A program made the translations under genes and the position numbers. A stretch of 64,000 bases of DNA from positions 62,001 to 126,000 of the forward strand of contig JBJLBO010000005.1 of the NCBI GenBank assembly GCA_045568115.1. Direction: 5' to 3'. Positions 43,359-52,365 of the stretch are shown piece by piece. The stretch comes from MGIIb-O1 sp002457595. GTDB taxonomy: Archaea; Thermoplasmatota; Poseidoniia; Poseidoniales; Thalassarchaeaceae. Position 1 is the first letter of the stretch. The number at the start of each line of letters is the position of its first letter. The notes under the pieces are model-generated. The model was not told where the DNA came from, searched no databases, and saw only the letters and a program-made list of their open reading frames with translations.

Positions 43359-46300
43359 TCAGTAGATTCTAACATATTAATGGAATCTCGTTCTGGAACT
43401 TCCTGTAATTCGTCTATTTCTTGTAAAACAGACTGGAGAGCTAACTGAGCATTCTGACGGTGCCCCTCGCCTAATTTGTGTGACGAATACCTAGCTTCCT
43501 CAAAGATTCGATCAAGTGCAATCAGTGCTTGCTCACTAATCGGTAGAGCATTACGAATAGCCATCTCAAACTCTCGGACTGTCTCAAAGTCTCTACGAAG
43601 GAAGCCATTACGCATTAGAATCTGACATAGACTTTCATAACAATTGAAGATTGCTTCTCGGACTTCATCTCCAGCAGCGAGAAGCTCGGCAGTATAACTG
43701 AAAACATTCTGTAAATCATCGAGAGTTGCAAGTCGGCGGCGACGGATTGAAATTGCAACGCCAACTAGACTACCAAGTATCAAAATAACTCCAACAATAG
43801 TGGCGATCTGCCAGAATCCAAATTCAGATGCTGGGTCGGCATAAGTCAAATTGACGACTCTAATTCCTGAATCCAATTCGATTCTATCTTGAGGGTCAAT
43901 TAATTGAGAATCGGTTTCAATGATTAGTCCTAATTCACCCCAGTAATCTTTGTTATAGAAATCCGGAATTGGATCTAAGACAATAAATTCGTAATCAACT
44001 ACTCCAACTCCATCTGTGATTTTTACGGATACGAAGTGTGATTCAGTAATCTCTTTGGATTCATTAACCAATCTAGAAGTAATCGAGATTCCTTCAACCG
44101 GGAGGTTGGTGTCTTCAGCACGGACTGTGACGTTTCCAGAAATTATTCTCGTGCCTTCTCTGATTATATGCTCATCCGGATTAAAGTCGAAAATCACAGG
44201 CACGCGGATATATACAATTTGGTCTTTTTCAGCCCCATTTAGGTATCTATCTGATTCGGGAAGAACTTGTAAAACTAGAGTGATTTCACCATGGGGCATT
44301 GAAGATCGTGCCGGAGACACTATGTCGAAGTTTCCTGCTGAGGTCCAAGTTACCAGTGCAGGTTCTGCAATATCATTCCAAAGAAGAAGAATCTCGAGAT
44401 TATCCATTACGTTTCCTTCGCCACCAATCTCAAGCACTCTTCCAGTAATCTCAATCTTTGAATTTTCATCACTTCTGATGATTAATTCCGATTGCCAGAG
44501 AATCTCAATTTCAATATCTGCTCTTGTATAAACAGTCATATTGTACTCGATTGGAAGATAGAGATTCTCTCCCTCAAAAGTGAAGCTGATGTCATGACCA
44601 CCCCTTGCAATAGTAAAGCCTGTATTATACTCAAAGATGAAGTTGCCATCATCTCCAGTAGTAATAATTCCAATTTCAATTCCGTCCAGCTTAGCGACAA
44701 TAGTTCTGCCTTCAAGGCCAACTGAGCCCCATGAGTCGGAATCATACAATCGCCCAGTAAAATTCCAAGATTCCCCTCTCGTTACTGAAATAGACTCAAC
44801 CTGTAAATCAAGCGAAGAGTGGAATGCAATAGTCACATTTGTGCCTACAGAGCCTGAACGATAGTATCCTTGCTCTGGTGCTAAAACAGTAACAGAATGG
44901 CTACCAATATCAATGAAATCAGTAACTATCCATCTAAACTCCCATTGCCCGTTATCATCAGAAGAGGTGAGGCCAACTAAGATTCCATCGATAAATACCT
45001 CAAGTGTATGATTAGCTAACCAACCATCAGGGAGATTATCCTTGACATTTCCAGTAAGTATCATTTCATCCCCGATAGCTACTGGATTGGGGTCTTCAAC
45101 TGCTACATATGTGGGGCCAAAAACTGTGAAGACAGTAGTCGAGTTAGATGCCAGAATGAATTCTTCACCGGCATAATTGATTTTCAAAATTCTAGGTCCT
45201 AATTCCATATTTGGAGGGACTGGAATGAACACACTAAAGTTCCCACTAGAATCTACCTGAATTCCAGTGAGGTACTGATCGTTCATAGAAACCTCGACAC
45301 TTCTATCACCAAGAGTTCTGCCGACACCATCTGTCAACATGCCCTCAATTAGAAGTAATTCATTCCGATCAACCTCTCCAGGGATTGTTGTCAAGACAAC
45401 CTGAGAAGTTTGGCTAACATTGAAATTAACAGTCACAGATGATGGCAAATAATACTCAGGGTTTAGAGGGTCTCCTTGACCCATTGGATCAACCCAAGTA
45501 AAACCGCCAAGGAATCGTGCAGTAACTGAATGAGGGCCGTAATCAGTATCAAGTGGAAGGATATAGTTGATATTCCAAATTCCAGTAGATGCGTTGGATA
45601 AAGTGGTATATGCAATACCCAAATAAATCCCATCAATCTCAATATGGATTATTCCTCCTTTGCTATTTCCATCTTCTGTTAGTATATTCCCATGCTCATC
45701 TAACAAAACTCCAGAAAATGAAACTGATTCGCCAGCAATCATCGTACCGGAAATATTGGTGATTTCAATTTCAGAAGGTGCTAAAACAATTACTCGAGTC
45801 CAAGTTGAATCCCCCATTAATCCAGTAGTTCCAGAAATTCCCAAAAACTCAGTTGTTATTGTTAGTGGGCCTTGAGTGCGAGAATCACTTACTGGAATAA
45901 TTACTGTGGAAAGGCCTGCTACATCTGTAGTAATTGTTTCAAGGAATACACCATCTACAAGAACATTAACATCGACTCCATCTACAATATCTCCAGCATT
46001 ATCGCTTAATGAGATATTGAGACTGATTAATTCGCCTCTAGTCACTCTTCTATCTGGGTCAAGATCTGCTGGATCAAGGATTGATATTTGCGAATACCCA
46101 CGGCTATCGAATGTACCATTACTGCTACTTGAACCATAATAATTCACTGTAGGAGTGTAAATTGCAGTTATATTATGAGAACCACGAGAGAAAGAGAGTC
46201 CAAGAGTCACAACAGTACTCCATAAGCCATCAGAAGATACGTTAGTAGAAGATACTACGAACCCATTAGAATCACCATCAATTTCGAAAGTAAGGAAGGT

Positions 46301-49300
46301 AGCTAATGGATTGCCATCACGATCAATAATTCCTGAACCATTACTTGATAGCAATGAACCAGAGATATTGAATGAGCCTCCCGCAATAGGATTTTCTGAT
46401 ATTGAGTCAACTGTTAAATTCGTTGGTGAACGAACAGTAATTTTGTTTATCAGCAACGAAGTTGAGTGTAGTGTGGAGCTCCCATTAAACCAAAGTGTGA
46501 CATCAATCAAACCAAGTGGGTGATTATGAGGAATATCAAAAGTGAAATTCACCAAACCATCACCAAGAGTTTGGTCATCAATCAACCAAGTATCGTGAAA
46601 CTTGGCAGATACTGTAAAATTATCTAATCGTCTATCATTATCACTAAGTTCAGTTAATCGCGCACCAAATGTTATTGAAGAACCTCTATCTGCAATTGTT
46701 TGAATAATTGGGTTATTGTCAGTGAATCTCGTCACACCTCTAACCAAAATTGAAGAATTACCAGAACTAGTAAGATAAAATGGAGTTGAACCATTCAGTA
46801 GACTTACTACAACTGTCTTAATCCCACTAGAGACCCCGTCACCAAGGGGATCGGTCGGCACAGGAATGATGAATGAACCGTTATTTTCAGTTACAAAACT
46901 CTCAACCAAAGTTTCACTATTGTCTCCAAGGAAAAATACACTTAGACCCATCGGACCAGTTACATTTCGACTAATATTAAAATCATCAATTACGCGTCCA
47001 CTCATTATGAAAGATTGCCCAGCGGTTACTTCGGAAGGAATTGAATCTATCTGAATCAGACTATTTACCTGAACCGTAAGGTTAGCAAAGGTATCGTTAC
47101 TGAGCCACCTACCAGCATCTGTTGAATTTAATGCATCTGTAATGTCATCAGGGACATGAATTCTAAGATCATAGAATCCGGGATCAGTACTTGAAATAAT
47201 TGTAGGATCAAATTGAACTAATCCCTCTGAGTTTGAAACCGCTGTATTGATAACTGCTTGATTGGGGCCCCCCCAATCGAAGTATAAATCAACAGAAGCG
47301 TTTGGGATTATTGATCCGTCAGCTACATCCGTAATTGTAGCCCCTAGGTTAAATGAAGAACCTGCCACTACAATCAAATTATCAGACTCTGGCTCAACAA
47401 CAAACTCACTTTGGATTCCAACATTTTTAGTGACAATTGAATCAACAAAATATGTATCTGTAGTAAAAGAAAAAGTCTCATTAGTGTTGAAATCAAGTAA
47501 AATCCTTAGTGAATAAACACTAGACGGCCTATTAACTGGAAAATTAAATGACAAGTTGTAGGCCCCTGTTGTCGTGTTAATCCAGCCATCTGTGAGTGGG
47601 ATTAGAACATCAGGGGCTGATATTCCATCTGGCATCGAAGGAATATCAGATGGTATTAACAAATCAAGACTAATTGATGTATTATTATTAAGAATAGGAG
47701 TAAGGTGAACATCATCCTGAATAATACCGGATATCCAGTTGGAACCACCCAAGTGAGTCCAATTTTCTCCAATATTTACAGTTGCACTGGCTCGAGCCCG
47801 TATTTGAATCGAACTCTGTTCAGACTTTTCATTTAGCCAAACATATCCACTATAATTCAACACCCATGAATAATCTCCAGCAATCATATCCTGAGAAGGG
47901 GTCCAAATAACATCAAAACTACCAGTTCCAGGATTAGAAATGTTCCAAACCTGCGAACCATTGAAATCAACTGTATAATTACCGAAGAAATCTGCAACAG
48001 ATGTCCCTGAGTGATCAAATAACTGCACATTTACTTCAGTTGCATCTCCTCTAATTATTGGTACTAATATATAGAGAAAATCGACATAAGATCTAATTCC
48101 ATGTAACTCAGAAGTTTCCTGATCTATGGCAAATAGACCCTCTGCATCAAAAGTGAATCTGATTTCAACAAGACCTGAAGGAATAGTGACTATAGATTCG
48201 TTAAATTCCCAAACCAATGCAAATTCGCCAGGGTTGTTTGTCCAATTCGATTCATTAAGATACCAAGTATTCAGAGTGACATATTCACCGGGAGTTCCAG
48301 CTCTCCTCATTTGGAATGAAAGATTTCCATTGAGCGGCTGAGGGGATGTACTTCTACTCTCAACCGTTCCATTAAGAAATACAAGCTCATTAATATCTAA
48401 AATACTAGAATTTGAATCTATTCCTTCAATTGATATTGTCAGATTAGGAGCAGGTGTGACGTTGAAATTAAAGTTCATTGAAGAGGGACGAATATGATAG
48501 GATGGAGGTGTAGCATTATTCAAATCATTCTGATGCCAACCAAGGAATGCAAGGCTAGCATCAACCAAACCAATTGGTTCATTCTCAGAAATTGGAACTA
48601 GGAATTCAAAATAACCTGCTACACCAATATCTGCAATCAGGTTGACCGTGCCGTCTTCGACAGTTGTATAATTCAATAGAACCTGAAGATTATCAATTTC
48701 TGATGGATCTGTAGAAGGGAAATTCTCTACTGCAAACAAGCCTTGGATTGTGTTATTAACACCCGCTCCAAGCATCGGCTCAAGAATTGGTAATGGATCC
48801 GTGATGGATATATTCACGTCATCAGTGATATTCAAAAACCAAGGGAAAGTAATGGCTTGATTGCCAACATAACCAGATTGGTGAGTCAATATTACAAGAG
48901 AGCCGAAACCCGGTTTGATTATCTCAGATGGCTGACCCTCAAAAGAGAAAAATCCTGTAGAATTTGTAACTGCACTCGCAACTAGATGTTCAGCTAAAGC
49001 CGCACTCCCTGGGATGTTTGAAGACATATCAGAAGTCACAAGATAAAGATCCATTGAGATGCCTTCAATAACAGTTGAATTATCAACAAATTGTAAAGTT
49101 CCATTCAAAGTTATATTTCCACTTGAATAATCTCTATCAAATGATTCAGGAGAGTGGGTTTCATCCACTACATCAACAAGCGACATTGCTGGGCACGCTT
49201 CGAAAGGAATCCAGCCTAAGTCTAGTTCACCTTGGTTCGCATTCGTTTGAAGATGAACCTCTACCCATCGAGTGAAATCGCTACCGTACACTTCAAACCC

Positions 49301-52282
49301 ATTATCGACCCAAGTTCCGCCAGAAAATCCTGTGACTTTTCTAGTAGGGAGACCAAGGCCACGCAATAGTGCAGCAAATGCGGTAGCATATTCGTCACAA
49401 TCACCCTCAAAAGATTCCTCAATTAGCCAAACTGTAGTATCCAAAAGTAACGAACCGGGGGGATGTGCTCCTTCAGAATGATTTGCACCCGAACCATTGT
49501 AATTTCTCAAGAACGTTATCGTATTATTACCATTAATTAGGAATTGCTGGATTGCTTCAATTTGATCCCAAGCGGATGAAAAACCAGATTCATTTACGAT
49601 AGCCCACGAAATATTAGAAATGTGATCTGAAGAAAATCTATCTAAATCTGTTGCATAATCGCTACCGCTAAATGCCGTAGTGTTTTCCTTAATTTCATCA
49701 CTCAATATCACTTGAGGTGCAGTGACGTAAAGTTCACTAATTGATGCTGCGTCGATTAACACATCTCTTGTGTAGTTTGAAAAACTGAGATTAGCATTTG
49801 TATCTATCCAACCGGTATAATTCACCGCATTATATGGGGCTATTAACTCATCTTCAGGTTGAAGGCTAGCATTATTTTGCATTGTTAATGTCCAGTCAAT
49901 TAAGGCTGAATTAGCCCAGAAATCAGAATGCGCTACACCCTGAGTCGTCGACCACTCAGGACTAATCTGAGTGTTTCCAGCAAGACTCGTATTTACACCC
50001 CAAGAAAACGTATTATAAGAATCGTAGGTGTGCCATCTCCAATAATTTGTTTGATTATAATCGACACCTTCGGTATTATTTGATGCAATGAAATATAATT
50101 GATTTGGCTGTATGCCGTCTATAGGGTCTAGAGGATTAACATCAATTCCATCAGGAATTCCATCGCCATCTGTATCAGGATCTAGCCAATCTGTATCACC
50201 AAGTTGTTCAGAGGCATCATTTATGCCATCGCCATCAGAATCAAGTGGATTCAAATCATCTGAAGGATTGTCTTGAGGATTCGTGCCATCAATATACTCC
50301 TGATAGTCCGAAATACCGCCATTATCTGAATCAGTGTCATCCATTAAAGTTGTATAATTGTCCAAGGACGAATTGCCCCCCGGAATTCCAAATTCCAAAG
50401 AACACCCAGTTGAGACTTCGAACCAATCGTTCAAACCATCGCCATCTGTATCAGCATTATTAGAACATGGTTCGAGTGGATCTGTCCCCTCCATTATTTC
50501 TTCAAGATCGCCTACACTATCTCCATCTGTATCAAAAAGATTAGGATTAGTTAGAAATCCCCCCCAATATGCCTCATTCTCTTCCCAATCAGCTAAACCA
50601 TCAAGATCTGAATCTAAGTAATCATCATCACAATGTTCTTCATTTAGGCTACCAAGTGAGGCATCCCAACACCATGAGCCGTTTAGAACCACAATACGTA
50701 TTGAACTGGCTCCACTTACAGAAACCTCACGAAGACTATTTCCTATTATTGAGCTATAAGTAAATGGAGTTCTAGTACCATTAGTGTCCTCAAAATATGC
50801 CATAGCGGGGTGTTCTTGGCCATTGTGCCTCCAATCATCAGGATCAGGATTGAGTTTTGTAGTGTTATTAACAGTAAGTGAATTATCAATTGGATCCCAA
50901 ACAATGACATCGAGAAACAATTCAAATGTGGACATACAAGGATCAGTCTGGGGTGTGAATCTTATCGACTCGTCGAAATCACTCACACCGCCTCCGTCAG
51001 TGTCAGAATTATCCCAGTCAGTGCAAGACATGTTTTCTTGCCAATTTGGAATTTCATCACCATCAAAGTCACCACTATCTTCTATTCTGGTGGGATCAGT
51101 TTCTCCTTCATCGACAACGCCATTGAAATTAGTATCCTCATCTCCATCATCAAAAGGATCTCCATCAGTGTTGTTATTTCTCGGGTCGGATGCTTGAGGA
51201 GGGTTACCATAAGAACCATTCACCTCAATACCATCAGGAATTCCATCTCCATCAGTATCTGGAGCAGTTGGATCGGTCAGAAGGATCAAAGCCTCATATG
51301 AATCGTTAAGACCATCTCCGTCGGTATCATTATTGTTAGGATCTGTGAATGTAATTCCATCGACCTCAGCAGTAAAAATTGCACAACCAGCAGGTCCTTG
51401 AAGAGTAACGGGATTACATGGAGATTCAGTATTTGTCACACTACCCCCTACACTATTAGGACCTGGTTGCCAGAATTGAGTACCACCAACAACAGACCCA
51501 TTCCTAGTATCCCAACTCGGATTAACATACTCATACAGGTTAACTAAACCGTCTCCATCGGGATCTCCTGACCACCCATCATTATTGCTATTTGAAGTAG
51601 GATCTAGATTGTTAGCAACCTCCCATCCGTCAGGCATCCCATCGCCATCAGTATCCCATCCATTTGGATCCTCATCTTGAATGCCATCTCCGTCATCATC
51701 ATCAGACGAGCAATCAGCGTCACCATCTTTGTCATTATCCCAGTTATCAACAAGACCATCGTAATCATCATCAAATGTATTTAGACAAATATTCCCCATA
51801 GGATCTTCATCAGCTCCATCTGAATTTAGCCCCTGTATGAGTTGCATCGCACTCTCTTCGTCCCAATTACTAACAGGAACCGTTCCATTCCACCAAACTC
51901 CATTATCCATTGAACTAGGTGTAGCATCAGTATTATCCCAATTGTTAGGTATAGAATATAGATATTCATTGAGATTAGATAAACTGTCACCATCGGGATC
52001 TCCTGTTGAACCATTTTCTCCACTACTCGATAGAGGATTCAAACCGTATTGCCATTCCCATCCATCAGGTAATCCATCACCATCTGAATCCCAATTTTGT
52101 GGCTGGGTATTGATATAGAACTCCAAGCCATATGTTAGACCATCCCCATCCTCATCAGTAGAACCAATAACTTCCCAACTTGCAAACTCAATTGCAGAGT
52201 ATGATGTTAATAGAAGGAGAGCACTGAAGAGAAGGGCTGAACGTTGCCTTTCAGGTATGACATTAACACCTCCCAGCAGCAT
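43355..52282 (-). CDS. Giant surface protein: TSP3 repeats, degenerate transglutaminase-like domain, Ig-like repeats, DUF4129-like tail
   Basis: A 2975-residue exported protein. The signal peptide (about 14-35) is followed by many calcium repeats (DEDGDGLTYGLE, DSDGDGLPDGWEW, DTDGDGIPDGIEV) to about 720. A transglutaminase-like domain around 880-1080 has the Cys of EGDCDEYATAFAALLRGLGL (about 962). The usual H-A-W-V-E-V becomes F-T-R-W-V-E-V and W-x-P-F-D becomes GWIPFEAC, so catalytic His and Asp appear lost. About 1700 residues of bacterial Ig-like repeats follow. A membrane helix (about 2818-2842) and a cytosolic domain with TVREFEMAIRNALP and LDRIFEEARYSSHKLGEGHR, resembling DUF4129, end the protein. 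It may form a long stalk for adhesion or polymer handling. Confidence 0.85.
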   Translation of the reverse strand: MLLGGVNVIPERQRSALLFSALLLLTSYSAIEFASWEVIGSTDEDGDGLTYGLEFYINTQPQNWDSDGDGLPDGWEWQYGLNPLSSSGENGSTGDPDGDSLSNLNEYLYSIPNNWDNTDATPSSMDNGVWWNGTVPVSNWDEESAMQLIQGLNSDGADEDPMGNICLNTFDDDYDGLVDNWDNDKDGDADCSSDDDDGDGIQDEDPNGWDTDGDGMPDGWEVANNLDPTSNSNNDGWSGDPDGDGLVNLYEYVNPSWDTRNGSVVGGTQFWQPGPNSVGGSVTNTESPCNPVTLQGPAGCAIFTAEVDGITFTDPNNNDTDGDGLNDSYEALILLTDPTAPDTDGDGIPDGIEVNGSYGNPPQASDPRNNNTDGDPFDDGDEDTNFNGVVDEGETDPTRIEDSGDFDGDEIPNWQENMSCTDWDNSDTDGGGVSDFDESIRFTPQTDPCMSTFELFLDVIVWDPIDNSLTVNNTTKLNPDPDDWRHNGQEHPAMAYFEDTNGTRTPFTYSSIIGNSLREVSVSGASSIRIVVLNGSWCWDASLGSLNEEHCDDDYLDSDLDGLADWEENEAYWGGFLTNPNLFDTDGDSVGDLEEIMEGTDPLEPCSNNADTDGDGLNDWFEVSTGCSLEFGIPGGNSSLDNYTTLMDDTDSDNGGISDYQEYIDGTNPQDNPSDDLNPLDSDGDGINDASEQLGDTDWLDPDTDGDGIPDGIDVNPLDPIDGIQPNQLYFIASNNTEGVDYNQTNYWRWHTYDSYNTFSWGVNTSLAGNTQISPEWSTTQGVAHSDFWANSALIDWTLTMQNNASLQPEDELIAPYNAVNYTGWIDTNANLSFSNYTRDVLIDAASISELYVTAPQVILSDEIKENTTAFSGSDYATDLDRFSSDHISNISWAIVNESGFSSAWDQIEAIQQFLINGNNTITFLRNYNGSGANHSEGAHPPGSLLLDTTVWLIEESFEGDCDEYATAFAALLRGLGLPTRKVTGFSGGTWVDNGFEVYGSDFTRWVEVHLQTNANQGELDLGWIPFEACPAMSLVDVVDETHSPESFDRDYSSGNITLNGTLQFVDNSTVIEGISMDLYLVTSDMSSNIPGSAALAEHLVASAVTNSTGFFSFEGQPSEIIKPGFGSLVILTHQSGYVGNQAITFPWFLNITDDVNISITDPLPILEPMLGAGVNNTIQGLFAVENFPSTDPSEIDNLQVLLNYTTVEDGTVNLIADIGVAGYFEFLVPISENEPIGLVDASLAFLGWHQNDLNNATPPSYHIRPSSMNFNFNVTPAPNLTISIEGIDSNSSILDINELVFLNGTVESRSTSPQPLNGNLSFQMRRAGTPGEYVTLNTWYLNESNWTNNPGEFALVWEFNESIVTIPSGLVEIRFTFDAEGLFAIDQETSELHGIRSYVDFLYILVPIIRGDATEVNVQLFDHSGTSVADFFGNYTVDFNGSQVWNISNPGTGSFDVIWTPSQDMIAGDYSWVLNYSGYVWLNEKSEQSSIQIRARASATVNIGENWTHLGGSNWISGIIQDDVHLTPILNNNTSISLDLLIPSDIPSMPDGISAPDVLIPLTDGWINTTTGAYNLSFNFPVNRPSSVYSLRILLDFNTNETFSFTTDTYFVDSIVTKNVGIQSEFVVEPESDNLIVVAGSSFNLGATITDVADGSIIPNASVDLYFDWGGPNQAVINTAVSNSEGLVQFDPTIISSTDPGFYDLRIHVPDDITDALNSTDAGRWLSNDTFANLTVQVNSLIQIDSIPSEVTAGQSFIMSGRVIDDFNISRNVTGPMGLSVFFLGDNSETLVESFVTENNGSFIIPVPTDPLGDGVSSGIKTVVVSLLNGSTPFYLTSSGNSSILVRGVTRFTDNNPIIQTIADRGSSITFGARLTELSDNDRRLDNFTVSAKFHDTWLIDDQTLGDGLVNFTFDIPHNHPLGLIDVTLWFNGSSTLHSTSLLINKITVRSPTNLTVDSISENPIAGGSFNISGSLLSSNGSGIIDRDGNPLATFLTFEIDGDSNGFVVSSTNVSSDGLWSTVVTLGLSFSRGSHNITAIYTPTVNYYGSSSSNGTFDSRGYSQISILDPADLDPDRRVTRGELISLNISLSDNAGDIVDGVDVNVLVDGVFLETITTDVAGLSTVIIPVSDSRTQGPLTITTEFLGISGTTGLMGDSTWTRVIVLAPSEIEITNISGTMIAGESVSFSGVLLDEHGNILTEDGNSKGGIIHIEIDGIYLGIAYTTLSNASTGIWNINYILPLDTDYGPHSVTARFLGGFTWVDPMGQGDPLNPEYYLPSSVTVNFNVSQTSQVVLTTIPGEVDRNELLLIEGMLTDGVGRTLGDRSVEVSMNDQYLTGIQVDSSGNFSVFIPVPPNMELGPRILKINYAGEEFILASNSTTVFTVFGPTYVAVEDPNPVAIGDEMILTGNVKDNLPDGWLANHTLEVFIDGILVGLTSSDDNGQWEFRWIVTDFIDIGSHSVTVLAPEQGYYRSGSVGTNVTIAFHSSLDLQVESISVTRGESWNFTGRLYDSDSWGSVGLEGRTIVAKLDGIEIGIITTGDDGNFIFEYNTGFTIARGGHDISFTFEGENLYLPIEYNMTVYTRADIEIEILWQSELIIRSDENSKIEITGRVLEIGGEGNVMDNLEILLLWNDIAEPALVTWTSAGNFDIVSPARSSMPHGEITLVLQVLPESDRYLNGAEKDQIVYIRVPVIFDFNPDEHIIREGTRIISGNVTVRAEDTNLPVEGISITSRLVNESKEITESHFVSVKITDGVGVVDYEFIVLDPIPDFYNKDYWGELGLIIETDSQLIDPQDRIELDSGIRVVNLTYADPASEFGFWQIATIVGVILILGSLVGVAISIRRRRLATLDDLQNVFSYTAELLAAGDEVREAIFNCYESLCQILMRNGFLRRDFETVREFEMAIRNALPISEQALIALDRIFEEARYSSHKLGEGHRQNAQLALQSVLQEIDELQEVPERDSINMLESTD

Positions 52283-52365
52283 AACAAGTTCCCCCTAACG
52301 CCTACGGCGATTCATATGGGTCTTAAGAGGAATGGAGCGTCGTTCGGACAACAATAGCGTATTGA

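Noticed and set aside
50784..51197. Plus-strand frame of 137 codons, Ser-rich
   Set aside because: It is the antisense shadow of the calcium-repeat region of the giant protein; Ser/Pro richness mirrors GGA and GAT codons.
43355..52282. CRISPR-like regular repeats suggested by the periodic Asp codons
   Set aside because: The periodicity comes from degenerate protein repeats (D-x-D-x-D-G) in one long frame, not from identical DNA repeats with spacers.
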